Shown here: positions 40,854 to 56,388 of the stretch, one piece after another
Layout of the letters: each line of letters starts with the position of its first letter
Position numbering within the stretch: the stretch's first letter is position 1
Assembly: GCA_022749755.1 (NCBI GenBank)
Contig: CM040445.1
Span: forward strand, 1,571,182 to 1,635,181
From: Azadirachta indica
Taxonomy: Eukaryota > Streptophyta > Magnoliopsida > Sapindales > Meliaceae
Direction of reading: 5' to 3'
Length of the DNA: 64,000 nucleotides
Program-made: the position numbers and the translations under genes
The notes under the pieces: model-generated
What the model was told of the DNA's origin: nothing
What the model saw: the letters and a program-made list of their open reading frames with translations, nothing else
Database searches by the model: none

Positions 40854-40869
40854 GATGATGTGGACCAAT
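40854..40869 (-). promoter_or_regulatory. Plant UPR element (P-UPRE / ERSE-II-like) of BiP
   Basis: The minus strand reads ATTGGTCCACATCATC. The P-UPRE known from plant BiP promoters is ATTGGTCCACGTCATC, so this has one mismatch. It lies about 80 bp upstream of the TATA box. Such elements bind NF-Y plus the ER-stress bZIP factors bZIP28/bZIP60, so the gene is expected to be induced by ER stress. A second CCAAT lies at 40896-40900. Confidence 0.7.
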
Positions 40870-40909
40870 CAAATTTTAGAGACTGATAGTTCTGGCCAAT
40901 GAAATTTGA

Positions 40910-42260
40910 TCTCGTGTTGGGAAGATCGTGGCCGTTTATTGTTCAAGATCTTCGTTTCCCCGCTTACTTTTTCCACCCGAATTCTTTTGGGCCTAAAATC
41001 AGTTTAAGGTCTTAGGCCCATCGTATAAATCGAATTTTTTGGTGTACAACTTATTTTAGTACCTGATCGATAACATACATTCACAGCTGATAAGACTTCG
41101 CGTGTTAAATTTCATTTCTCTGGGAGTTTAATAAAAATGCCGCTTTTTAAAATTATATGTAGTTAGTTATTTTCGCAGGATTCTCTTGGCATTGGTGGAT
41201 GAAATGTAAAACAAACACCATTGCTACTAAACACAAAAAGAAAACTACTATACATTCTAAATACTTATTATTACAATTATTTTTTATCGCTTAATCTTTT
41301 ATTATTATAATTTATTTCAATTGGGTAAACCTATTATAAGATTAGTGCGCGTAACAGTATTTAGTGTGGCAAATTTAAAATAACTTTTAAAACTAATCTT
41401 ACTTTCTCCAAAAATTATAAAAACATTATTTTTTTTTTTGCTAAAAAAAAAAAACAGTGGATATGGTAATAATTTTTATGATTGCAAATAGGAAAATAGT
41501 ATTTTGTTATTTAAGTTGTCATAATTTTTTAAATAAGTATATGATTTGTTTGTTTATATTAAAATGTCTCTATCTCTAATAAATAAATTTAAATATCAAT
41601 ATATTCTTTACCTTAATATTGTTAGAATTTGGAAGCTATTTGATAATTCTTAGTATAATCCTAAACGAATTTGATAGAAACGAACAGATTATATATTTAA
41701 GTTTAGAAAATAAAACTGTTTAGACTTTAATATTAATACCCATTTATGTGCTTGCTATAAATATGGGATTGTTCTAAAATATTAAGCTGGAAAGGTAGTA
41801 ATAAGCCAACTCGCAAAAAACTTGGGAATCCCAAAATAATTTAATTCCCGAAATCTTCCACAACAATAATTTTTTTGTTTTAAAGAAATGAACTAAGCTA
41901 AAAACAAAGTACAGTAATTAAGGCTTCTGGCACATTAACCCCGTACAAAATAAATCAACAACTGCAACAATAACTGTGATGATAACACCCGATCTCCAAT
42001 CCCACCGACAACTACAGCGCGTGAAGAATTCCAAGCAATCAAATCTCCGTCTCAACAAATCGGGACTTCAAAACCCGGGACCCACGTAACGCAAAACTTT
42101 TAAGCACGAGCTCACGCTCCAAAACACAAGCGTACCACCAACCTGAAGGCCAATTAGAAAATCCAGATAGGTTTATTATTATTTTAAAATTATAATTATT
42201 ATTTATTTTTTAAATTAAAAAAAAAAAAAAACACTTACCATTTCATTGACAGTCTTTCTT
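40910..42260. other. Intergenic between BiP and importin beta
   Basis: AT-rich with no coding frame. The two genes are divergently transcribed. Confidence 0.5.
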
Positions 42261-42369
42261 TGCTTTTGTTGTCACTCTGCTAGGGTTTCAGAGTCGCCGC
42301 TTCTGTTTTTTCTTGTCTCAAATCGATCGCCTACTCGCCGTGTTTATCTGAGTCAACTCATCGACTCGG

Positions 42370-43425
42370 AGTAAGTGTTTCTTGATCTTGATGTCTGGTT
42401 TTCGCGCTGCGTTAGATTATATTATTTTCAGATCAGAGTAGTAAGTTTGTCTTGATTTAATTTTTATTTATATACTTTTTTGCTTTAGTTTTTGATAAAC
42501 TTTTTATTTTCTACTGTTTGGTTACTGAGAAATAGTTCCGAAATTAGTTTCGCGTTTAGTTATATGTTAGGGATGACAGTCAGTTTGACCAGAGTTTTAA
42601 TTATGTAGTTTGACCAGAGTGTGGAAATAAATTAGTGATGTGCTGGTTGGTTGCTGAGAAATTGAAATTGAAAAAATGAGTGCATAAATAACTGCAATAA
42701 TAGAAAATTGGAATGTCTGATCTGTGCCTATTTTGGATGGCAATTGGAATGTCTGATTTGTGACTATTTTGGATTGCTCGGTTAAATGAACTTTTCATCG
42801 GTATCTGCAGAGAGGAAACAATAGGAAGTAATTTTGTACTGTTTGATTGCTGAGAGAAAGTGGGAAAATGGAAGAAAATTGGATTACATGGTTTTGGACT
42901 GCTTTATACGCAGTGCAATCTACACAAAACTAAAGTTAATAGGACTATCTGGTTTTGATGGGGAAGTCTATTTCTGTGCTCTGTCTTTAAGTCGATTATC
43001 TGTAATATTGATTCGTTGTGGAAGGAATTTTCAATGTAATTTCTTCTAGTTCCTAGTTTTTATGCAGCCTCTGAATTTGAGTTTTAGCTTTCTTTCCTAA
43101 AGTAAGTTACGTTCATTCCATTTTTGTGCTGAATCACAACTTAAATTAATTGTATAATTTGGACCTCTACTGTTCTGCCGTGTGCAATGGCTGGCTAATT
43201 AATTGTATAAAAAGTCATGGCTTTTTCAACCCTAATTTCTGAGGCTATAATTGATTTCTTTTTGTTTTAGAAAATATTTGACCAGCGCCATGCTGTTTAT
43301 CTTGGCGAGAGATAAGAAACTGGGTTTACTCTTTGTTTCATTTCCTTATCAAAATCTAGGATTATGCAGGATGTTGCATCAATATTTTGGCCAAACTAAT
43401 CATTCTATTATGTTGTCCACTTCAG
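42370..43425 (+). other. Probable 5' UTR intron of importin beta-1
   Basis: A strong donor (CGGA|GTAAGT at 42370) follows a GC-richer leader (about 42270-42369). A pyrimidine-rich acceptor (CCACTTCAG at 43425) lies 6 nt before the importin ATG. No coding sequence lies between. Introns just upstream of the start codon are common in constitutively expressed plant genes. The splice is inferred, not proven. Confidence 0.5.
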
Positions 43426-43431
43426 ATTCAA

Positions 43432-46151
43432 ATGGCTGCAGAATTGACCCAAATTCTTTTAAATGCACAAGCCGTTGATGGCACTGTGCGCAAGCAAGCA
43501 GAAGAAAGCCTAAAACAATATCAAGAGCAAAATCTCCCAGGCTTTTTGCTCTCTCTGGCCGGAGAATTGGCCAATGATGAGAAGCCTGTCGAGAGTCGTA
43601 AATTAGCTGGCTTGATCCTCAAGAATGCATTGGATGCCAAAGAACAGCATCGAAAGTTTGAGCTTGTCCAAAGATGGTTGGCATTGGACTCCTCTGTAAA
43701 GGCGCAGATCAAATCGTTCATACTAAAGACCCTTTCTTCTCCTGCTCATGATGCTCGGTCAACTGCATCTCAAGTTGTTGCAAAGGCAGCAGGTATTGAG
43801 TTGCCACATAAGCAGTGGCCTGAACTAATTGGAGCTCTTTTGTCAAATATTCATCAGCTCCCAGCTCATACCAAGCAAGCCACCCTTGAAACTCTTGGAT
43901 ATATATGTGAAGAAGTTTCCTCAGATGCAGTAGAGCAGGATCATGTAAATAAGATACTTACAGCTGTAGTCCAGGGTATGAATGCTTCTGAGAGTAACAA
44001 TGATGTCAGGCTTGCTGCTACACAAGCAATGTACAATGCTCTGGGTTTTGCTCAGGCGAATTTCTCTAACGATATGGAACGTGACTACATCATGAGAGTT
44101 GTCTGTGAGGCTACTCTTTCTCCTGAAGTGAAGATTAGACAGGCAGCTTTTGAGTGTCTGGTGGCGATATCTTCAACGTACTACGAGAAATTGGCTCCTT
44201 ACATTCAAGATATTTTCAACATCACTGCGAAGGCTGTGAGGGAGGATGAGGAACCTGTAGCTCTTCAAGCCATTGAGTTCTGGAGTTCTATCTGTGATGA
44301 AGAAATAGATATATTAGAAGAATATGGAGGCGATTTTAGTGCGGATTCTGAAGTTCCCTGTTTTTACTTTATTAAGCAAGCACTCCCTGTTCTTGTCCCC
44401 ATGTTATTGGAGATGCTACTTAAACAGGAAGAAGATCAGGATCAGGATGAAGGGGCATGGAATATAGCAATGGCTGGAGGCACATGCTTGGGTTTGGTTG
44501 CTCGGACTGTTGGAGATGACATTGTACCTCTTGTTATGCCATTTGTTGAAGAGAATATAACAAAACCAGATTGGAGGCAGAGGGAGGCAGCTACTTATGC
44601 ATTTGGTTCCATTCTGGAAGGCCCATCTCCTGAGAAGCTTGTCCCTCTTGTTAACATTGCTCTGAACTTCATGCTTACTGCCCTAATGAAAGATCCAAAT
44701 AACCATGTGAAGGACACTACTGCATGGACTCTTGGCAGAATGTTTGAATTTTTGCATGGGTCAACCCTAGAGACACCCATAATTAACCAAACAAATTGCC
44801 AACAGATCATTAGTGTTCTGTTTCAGAGTATGAAAGATGTTCCAAATGTTGCTGAGAAAGCCTGTGGTGCTCTTTATTTCCTGGCCCAAGGTTATGAGGA
44901 TGCGGGATCATCATCATCCCCACTAACTCCCTTTTTCCAAGAAATTGTTCAAGCCCTTCTCACTGTTACTCACCGAGAAGATGCTGGAGAATCACGCCTT
45001 CGAACTGCTGCTTACGAAACTCTGAATGAAGTTGTAAGGTGTTCAACTGACGAGACAGCTCCGATGGTGATGCAACTAGTTCCACTTATTATGATGGAGC
45101 TACACCAAAATCTTGAGGGACAAAAACTTTCATCTGATGAGAGGGAGAAGCAAAATGAAATACAAGGCCTCCTCTGTGGCTGCTTGCAAGTCATTATACA
45201 GAAGTTAGGATCATCTGAGCAAACAAAGTATGTCTTCTTGCAGTATGCAGACCAGATGATGGGTCTCTTCTTAAGGGTGTTTGCTATTCAAAGTGCTACA
45301 GCTCATGAGGAGGCTATGCTTGCCATTGGAGCTCTTGCCTATGCAACAGGTCCAGATTTTGTAAAATACATGCCTGAGTTTTATAAGTATTTGGAAATGG
45401 GTCTTCAAAATTTTGAGGATTACCAGGTTTGTGCTATCACAGTAGGTGTTGTGGGGGACATATGTAGGGCTCTGGAGGAGAAAATATTGCCTTACTGTGA
45501 TGGCATTATGACTCAACTTCTTAAGGATTTGTCAAGCAGTCAGTTGCATAGGTCTGTGAAGCCTCCTATCTTTTCATGTTTTGGTGACATTGCTTTGGCA
45601 ATTGGAGAGAACTTTGAGAAGTACTTGATGTATGCCATGCCCATGCTTCAGAGTGCAGCAGAGCTATCTGTCCATGCATCGGGCGTTGATGATGATATGA
45701 CAGAGTATACCAATTCCTTGAGAAATGGAATCTTGGAAGCATACTCTGGGATCTTTCAAGGTTTTAAGGGCTCTCCAAAGACCCAGCTGCTTATGGCCTA
45801 TGCACCTCACATTCTTCAGTTCTTAAATAGTTTGTACATGGAGAAAGACATGTAAGCACTGATAGAACACGGACCTTTTGTTTATTTTGTGAATATTTTA
45901 ATTAATACAGATAACAATCTGATTTTTTTGTTTTCTTTTTGGTTTCCTTTAGGGATGATGTGGTGACTAAGACCGCAATCGGGGTTCTTGGAGATCTAGC
46001 AGATACCTTGGGTAGTAATGCAGGTCCCTTAATTCAGCAGTCTGTCTCAAGCAAAGACTTTCTAAATGAATGTTTATCATCAGATGATCACATGATTAAG
46101 GAATCTGCTGAATGGGCCAAGTTGGCCATCAGTAAAGCAATTTCTTTTTGA
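43432..46151 (+). CDS. KPNB1: Importin subunit beta-1 (karyopherin beta-1)
   Basis: Two coding exons: 43432-45851 and 45953-46151. They total 2619 nt (872 aa), the expected length. The product carries importin-alpha/NLS-cargo complexes through nuclear pores and releases them on binding Ran-GTP. The N-terminus (LTQILLNAQAVDGTVRKQAE) is the importin-beta N-terminal domain. The rest is a HEAT-repeat solenoid, for example DWRQREAATYAFGSILEGP and repeated helix pairs to the C-terminus. An acidic patch (LKQEEDQDQDEGAWN) matches the acidic loop of importin beta. The reading frame is open upstream of the ATG, but MAAELTQILLNAQ is the conserved family start, 6 nt after a good acceptor. Plant importin beta-1 influences ABA and drought responses. 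Confidence 0.96.
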
Positions 46152-47389
46152 GGCCAGTTCTACTCCATGTATTTTAGTACTTGCATGCATTTGGGTGCAT
46201 CGAGTTGGGTCTTCAATTTGCATACCCCAAGTCAGTTCATCACCATTTTTGGGCACAGATGTTTGGGTTGTTTGGCTGTCAGTTTCTCATATCAGCAAGA
46301 CGGAGTCTTTTCCCTTTCAATTTTTTCATTTCATTGTTTTGTTTTGCCATGGACGAGGAAGTTGGCGGTGATGACTCTCATTATATCTATCTGCTAACTC
46401 GTCAGAAATAGATGAATGGAGCAAGTAGTGTGGGAGGATTGAGATAGGATAAACCCTAATCACACCCGCCAGTATTTTCATCTCCAGTTGGTCAGCAATA
46501 GCAGTTTATGGAGTAAATGGTGCCGAAGTTTGGGTTTTAGAAATTGGGGCACTTAAAGCAGCAGTGGTAAAACCGCATTTTTCCCCCTCTTTCTTGTTTC
46601 TTTTCTTTTCTATCCTTTTACCAAAATATGGAGTCAAGTAATAGTATTGCATTATTACATGTCAATTATCATAGAGTTCGGTATATTTTCATTTGTACTC
46701 AATCTGTATACTTGCTCTTATGTGGATTGGTGACAACCGCATAATATTAGGGCTTTCAAATCATGCATTTGTCATATTTCATCATTATAATATTTAACAT
46801 AGCTGTTGATCAGCCTCATTTGCTCCTTTCTAGCCAATTTTTTTCATGTTCTCTTTGGAAATACATTTCTTAATTCGTGTAGTCAGGGGAATTTTTTTTT
46901 TTAACTTTTTGTGTAAAATAAATCATTAATTAATTCTTTTGAGACATCCAATTGGGCAATAAGTTGATTCTTCCTTCTGAAATTGTGTTGGAAGTAAACA
47001 GTTAATTAATTAAGGAATAGTTTCGCCATTTTGAAATGTTGTCTTCTTCCTATGATGATTTGTGACGACTCTATCTCCTGTGTGGCTGCTGGCGCTTTAG
47101 GACCTATACAGGTATGGGTCATGTAACTGGCAGTGTCGTGCTGATGCTGATTGGTTTGGACTCAAATAACCTCAACTTTTTATTTGAATTTGTTGAACTA
47201 CAGATGCTGCTATGTATATATATGTGTTGATAGTTTTATATTTTTATACATATATTTATATTTATTATTAGAATATTAGATTTATATATTTTTAATAATT
47301 AAAATTAAATATAATATATGCATTACTTATGATGGATTAATTATATATATTAAATTTAACTGTAATAGTTGAAAAAATATAAATTTAAT

Positions 47390-48391
47390 AATTTATAAGG
47401 GGTTTTAACATTTACCTCTCTTGAGGTTTAGTTTTTTAACACTTAGAGAGAAAGTTTGATTTAATGCACACATACCTCTCCTACAGACTTTAACTTTCAT
47501 TTATAATTATAGAAAAGATATATTTACCCTTCATTTGTTATTTTAGAAATAAAGACAAAAATTTAAGTTTAAAATATTTTTTTAAATAAAATAATATATT
47601 ATTAAAAAAAGGAAATATAAAAAGAATTATAAGTTCAGTAAAAATTAAAATTTAAAAATAGAGAGTTTTAACACATACTTATAAAAATCTTTACTCCTTT
47701 TATTTTTACTTCACTTATAAAAATTTTATTTATAAAAAATTTACTTTAAAAAATTTTAATTATAAAGTTATATCAAATAAATCTTTATTCCTTTTAATTT
47801 AAAATAAAACATTTGAGGTTTGGAATATTAAAGATGGAGTACCATCTCTATTACTTATCTAATTTTTGATTTATCATTTAATTATTCTTTTTTTTTTATT
47901 TTGAGCTGATGAAATTATCTAAGTATAGATAATTTTTATTAAAATGAGATAATATATTTATACACTCTATAAAACTAATGCTCTTTGTGTTTATTCTGAA
48001 GAATAGAAAAGACCTCACTTGTACTGTGATTTCACTCTTTATTGAAATTTCACCATTATTTTTCACATTATTTTTTACTCTATATGAAATGATCAGTTTT
48101 AATTGTCATTCAACTATAATTCTTTTCTAAATTTTAATTTTTACTGAAATCTTTTGTATTTCCTTTTCTTCATTTTTCAATAATATAATACTTTTATTAA
48201 AAAAATATCTTAAGATTAAAATTTTATCTTTATTTCGAAAATAATAAATGAAGGATAAATATATCTTTTCTATAATTATGGATGAAAGTGGAAGTCTGTA
48301 AGGGAGGTATGTGTGTATTAAGTCAAATCTTCTCTTTAAGTATTAAAAAGTTAAACTTTAAGGGAGATATGTGTTAAAACTTAATTTATAA
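47390..48391. mobile_element. Mutator-like non-autonomous element with long terminal inverted repeats
   Basis: The left end (47399-47560) and the reverse complement of the right end (about 48220-48382) match over roughly 150 bp by eye. Both read GTTTTAACA, then a CTCCCTT-like stretch, CACACATACCTC, CAGACTT, ATAATTATAGAAAAGATATA and CCTTCATT. The element is about 984 bp (47399-48382). It is flanked by identical 9-bp direct repeats AATTTATAA (47390-47398 and 48383-48391), the target-site length typical of Mutator-like elements. The interior is AT-rich, has no transposase frame and contains another partial GAGTTTTAACACATAC copy near 47664. It is therefore non-autonomous (MITE/MULE type). AT richness lowers the weight of the 9-bp repeat. 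Confidence 0.7.
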
Positions 48392-48925
48392 ATAATATAA
48401 ATATGCGTAAAAATATAATATTATTCATATTATATATATATATAAATAAAGGATAAATCATATCACCAATATTTCTAGTCTCCCCGAATTATACTAATTA
48501 ATTGTTGCCAGTTTTCTTTTTATCAGAGAAGTGGACTGTGCATAATTGACACTACGCTTTGTCTGTGTGATCATCGTGATCGCAATGGCAACGGAATGGT
48601 GTATTCTAATCAATCAACCAATGACAATGGAGCCCAGATTGTTTTAAACAACCAATCAAATAATGCCACGTTAGCTAGCGGAAAAAGTTCAATGTGGACG
48701 TGCTTTATTTGTAATTTATTCCCCACAACAAAAATGTGATCGCGGTCTCTCACCCCCCGCGGAGTACATACGTCCTTCTCCCAGTGTACACTAACTCATC
48801 CCGTTAACGAACTCACGCCTTCTGTTTCTCTCCTCGCTCTCTTCCGTTCTCTTCTTAATTTCTGCAAATCATTTTAATTCGAAGAAAACCTAACCCTAAA
48901 TCAAATTGAAAAAAAAAAATCAATA

Positions 48926-52063
<3,138 letters not shown>

Positions 52064-53612
52064 TGAATGAGGAATATATAGCGTATTTACACTATCAATG
52101 AGAATCTCATATACATTTTATCCCCTTTAAATTGCTGTGTATATCCTATACATAAATATGACAATCTTTCTCGTCTATTGTTGTGAAATGTGTAGTTAAT
52201 GCCTCCTCTGGGAACAGCATTAACAGTAATTCGTTTATAATCTGCCTTCCTGTTATTTTTTGAAATGGTTGGCTTTTTCAACTTGGATATCTTTTCTGCT
52301 GGAGTGTGAAATAGGATGTCTTTTGTCTTTGTCCTTGCAACTAATTTGCTTCATTTATTATTTTGTTGAATACAACAACTATTAGCTGTTATCGCATCAT
52401 TTTCAGGTAGAATTCTAAAGTTTTTGAGATAAAATTTTAGGACATGTAGCGTTTATATAATATATAGTTTATTTTTTATTTATTTGTATTGAGTGTATGT
52501 GTTGTACAGCCACAAGCCACAAACAAATTCAACGAACGATGATCATTGATCAACGATGCCTTAGCTTTATCTAGTTTCGTAGCTTATCGTAGATAAGTTA
52601 AAAGTTTAACTGTGTATGTTATGATGTTACATTGTTTGGGCTACACAATATACGTTGATGATAACGCGTGTTTAGCAGTCGAAGATGTTTTGTTTATTAA
52701 GAGAAAGATTACAAGCAGTAGAGTGTCTACAATATATATATATATATATATATATATGAATGACAGGCAAATGTAATTTATGTAAGATGATGAAATTTAT
52801 GGTGTAAAGAAAGCAAAGCTTGTTCATGTTATTTGATCAAACTAAATAAATAGAAATTTGTGAGGAAAAGTTTGGGTAGTCAACTTTAAGGTGTTATGAC
52901 TGAACAGCATGGTGAGATTTGACTGCCACCAATCCAATAATCACAAAATTCAGTGCGCAACATTCAAAACAAGATTGCTGGGGTTGGGCAGGTGCAATTC
53001 ATATTTCATTAAAAATTAATTGTCAGCTTTTGCCCAAAAATGAAAAATAAATAAATAAATAACATCAGCTGCTACAGCACTTGTTAATATTAAATATTAA
53101 TATAACAACCAAAATCAAAACTGATTTGCTATGATATGAAATTTCTCATTCAACCTAGCTAGCCAAGCCAGCTCAGGAGTGCCGATTTCCTTAGCCTTTT
53201 AGTTTTAGATACATATGTTCTTCATAATAATTATTATAGTCGAAAATCCACATTATATACAGACGACGGCCTGGATACAAATGAAATAATATATGCTTCG
53301 CTGTCATTATTAATTAAAGCTTATGCAAAGAAATTAATTAAAGTTTAATTAATTTGTGATATGTAGAGGAAAAAAGTTGGGAAGGTTGAGAAGTCCACTT
53401 TAAGAAGGTGCAGCTGTGACTGTGACTGTGACTAAACATTCTGATATGACTGCACATATAATTTCAGTAGTAGTGGCAACAAAACATGATGGGCAGGCAG
53501 ATAATTAGATAAGCATTTTTAATGGGTACAGTGATCATGCAACTCGAGCAGTAGTGTTTCACATCGTCAGAGGAGATACACCTAATTATCTACCTAGCTA
53601 ATGTATATATAT

Positions 53613-53650
<38 letters not shown>

Positions 53651-54727
53651 GATGATTTTGACAAATATTAATTAGTTGGTAAGATGGTTCATCCATCTTG
53701 CTTTAATGTTTATATATATATTTTTTATATTTATATTCATATATTAATTAATTTTGTTGTACTTTTCATTTTACCAATTAATTAACGCCTTCCCTGCATG
53801 CAAAAGAATATTAATTAATTTTTTAACGTCCCACAACATAAGAAGGGAGGTAGCAGCATGAGCTAGCGTTTTAATTGAGCAAGCATGGCATATGCGAGCT
53901 GTGCTAGAAGATATTCCTATAATTATTTATTTATATATATATATATATATGTGCTGACAAATGAAGAATATATAATTTTTATCTTACTAGTTCATAATTA
54001 ATTATAATTATATAGTTTAAATTCCATCCATATAGCATTTTAATTTGCTCTTAGCCAATATGCATGTTGAAGACGGTGGAGTGTGGCTTTTTTTCAATTG
54101 TCCACTTTGAGAAAAAATTACTAGTATTATTGCAGTAGTAGTACTACGATCTCTAGATTATTCCAACGACTCTTACTATATACTAATTAATTAATTAATT
54201 AATTAATTAATTTTATAATTATATATCTTCCAAATGCATGCATAATTTATTTTGACTTGTTACATATCGTCGTCTATCGATATATCAAGAAGATATTGTC
54301 CCAATGCTTTCATGCAAATTTAATTAAATATTATCGTTTGTGTGGTAATAATTAATATAAGAAAAACAAACAGTGCAGGGTGAGAGTTGTAGGCAAAACC
54401 TCGCGAGCTACATAGCCTCAAAATTTAGAATTGTAGTACTCCCAACTGAATTAATGAATTTGAGAGTTGACAAATTAATTAAAGTTATATGTATATAGAT
54501 AGATTAGTGCAGTTGACTTTGTTAGTGGACGTCGCATTTTCATTACCATTTATTTTTCTGCTAAGCCATTAAGTACACTAGAATTAATTAATTAATAATG
54601 CATTATATATATATATATATGACCACGAGAACAGTACGTACGTAGCTTTCATATATGCATATACATATATATATATATATATAGCATAAATATTGGCGTA
54701 CAAGTTTTCATCAACACAACACCCAAA
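52064..54727. other. Intergenic, AT-rich, with microsatellites
   Basis: There is no gene-like frame. It holds TA runs (52732-52756 and 53613-53643) and an ATTA repeat near 54184-54212. Two loosely similar stretches (about 52857-52910 and 53355-53415) share a GAGGAAAAAGTT...CACTTTAAG pattern and may be an old duplication. Confidence 0.45.
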
Positions 54728-55065
54728 ATGACTAATTCCTCTATTAATAAAACTATGACGTTCGTTCTTCTATTAATATTACTGATTATCTCTACTATCG
54801 CTTCACAGGTAATTAATTAATCATAATTAATAACATATTCTTCTGCTAAGTAAATCGATTTCTTTTTTTTTTTTTTTGCATGTATTACACGCACACACAC
54901 ACACACCATCTTATATATATATATATTATGTTTCCTGATGCATGCATGATGTATATAACAATTAATTAATTAATCTTCCCGGCCGCAGCTGCAGGCAGCA
55001 GAATCAAAAGCCTAGCGGAGGATCATCATGGTAGCCAGAATACTCCTCCAAACCCCAACACCAAG

Positions 55066-55099
<34 letters not shown>

Positions 55100-55336
55100 C
55101 GAAGTTTAATTTCTTAATTTCCATCGATTTAGTGTTTAATTATATATCAGACGCTTTTATTTGTTTTGTAAAGTCAATTTGATTACAATGGGAAACTTTG
55201 AATTAATTAACTAATTAATTAATGTTTGAAGGTCTCCGCTGAGATGAAGATGAGAGAGCTTGTAGAGATTATGAACGTGATAATAGAAGACTATGAAAAA
55301 GCAGAAGCCAATCAGAAACACCAACCCAGAAGCTGA
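54728..55336 (+). CDS. Putative small secreted peptide precursor (frame conflict, possibly broken)
   Basis: Exon 1 (54728-54808) encodes 27 residues with a clear signal-peptide core (TFVLLLILLIISTIAS) and ends at CAG|GTAATT. Exon 2 (start 54989 or 54995, end 55065) reads GSRIKSLAEDHHGSQNTPPN. Exon 3 (55232-55336) reads VSAEMKMRELVEIMNVIIED, then YEKAEANQKHQPRS and TGA. Exons 2 and 3 share one frame, but exon 1 ends in phase 0 and every AG at the exon 2 start gives another phase. A strict splice therefore stops after about 8 codons (AAESKA then TAG). The layout recalls tyrosine-sulfated peptide precursors such as RGF/GOLVEN: secreted, basic or acidic spacer, then Asp-Tyr near the C-terminus. 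The tail lacks their usual PPxHN, so the family is not assigned. Confidence 0.45.
55069..55092 (+). repeat. (TA)n microsatellite in an intron
   Basis: The run follows directly after the donor of exon 2 of the putative peptide gene. Confidence 0.85.
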
Positions 55337-56388
55337 TGATCAAGTATTTGCATATATGCCTCATGCATGCTTCCCCAACTACAAGTTCAACGACTCTTTC
55401 ATGATATAATATTACAATATCAATAAATTGTTTTCTTGTTGCAGAAACATTATTAATTAATGCTTTAATTTGAGAATAAACTTTCGGAAATATTGTTGTA
55501 TTTATTTATTAATTTTAAGTTTGTTTTATATAAATAGAATGCAAAAATAATCTCAATAAGATATATTCTCTCTCGCCACTTTGTTGGCAAGTGGAAGATT
55601 AATTATATTATTTTTTGCTATAAAATAAAATACTAACAAATTTTTCAATCTCATACATATAATATCTATATCTATATATATATATATTGCAATTATAAGA
55701 ATAAAGCATGTTGTATAGTAGATACACCAGTATTTAATTTGTTAACATTTAAACTAACAACACTTAATTAACATAAAGAATTAAAAGAAAAAAATGTGCT
55801 CAATTACAAATATAAAATGTTGCATAATTGGTCGTTTTTTTTTTTAATTTCTAATAATAATTAATGTTTAAAAAAATATTTGTTGAAATTTAAGCAAAGT
55901 ACAGATGTTTGCACCCGAAATTTGTCGATGAATATCCAAAACGCAGTAGAATTGTCTCGAAACGACGTTGTTACTGTAAGCGGCAAGTACAGACAAATTG
56001 ACCTACCACAGGCGACCAGCAGTTACTATTGCAGTTGCTCGAGTCTCACTAACATGACTCAAAATATACCATTGCAATTACCATTTTACCCCAGCACTTC
56101 CTATTACAGTTATTCGAGCAAGTTGCAAAATTTACTTGCAACTGTAACAGCAACTCCCTAACATAACATGCAACACAGAATTACTACTTTACCCCTCATT
56201 CTCATCATGAATTTTGTTCGTCTGTAAGATCCAAACCTTCCCGTCAGTTGAGAATGGTAATATGTTCTAATCTTCAATTAATTCCTTCTTCAAAAAATTC
56301 TCTCTAATCTCTTCTCTTTAAATCACATTCCCACCAACTTTTTCACACTCATTTGCGATCAGAACGAACCAAACCGCCTTCAAAAACT
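55337..56388. other. Intergenic, upstream of the KLCR gene
   Basis: AT-rich to about 55.88 kb, then more balanced. The stretch 55990-56160 has loosely repeated CAGTTACTATTGCAGTTGC-like pieces but no convincing protein. The KLCR leader probably starts near 56280. Confidence 0.45.

Noticed and set aside
43251..43478. 75-aa plus-strand frame near the importin start
   Set aside because: It lies mostly in the inferred 5' UTR intron and overlaps the importin coding start in another frame.
55880..56161. 93-aa open frame with Ser/Tyr/Thr-rich repeats
   Set aside because: The composition follows degenerate CAGTTRCT-like repeats. It has no recognisable domain and the start lies in AT-rich DNA.
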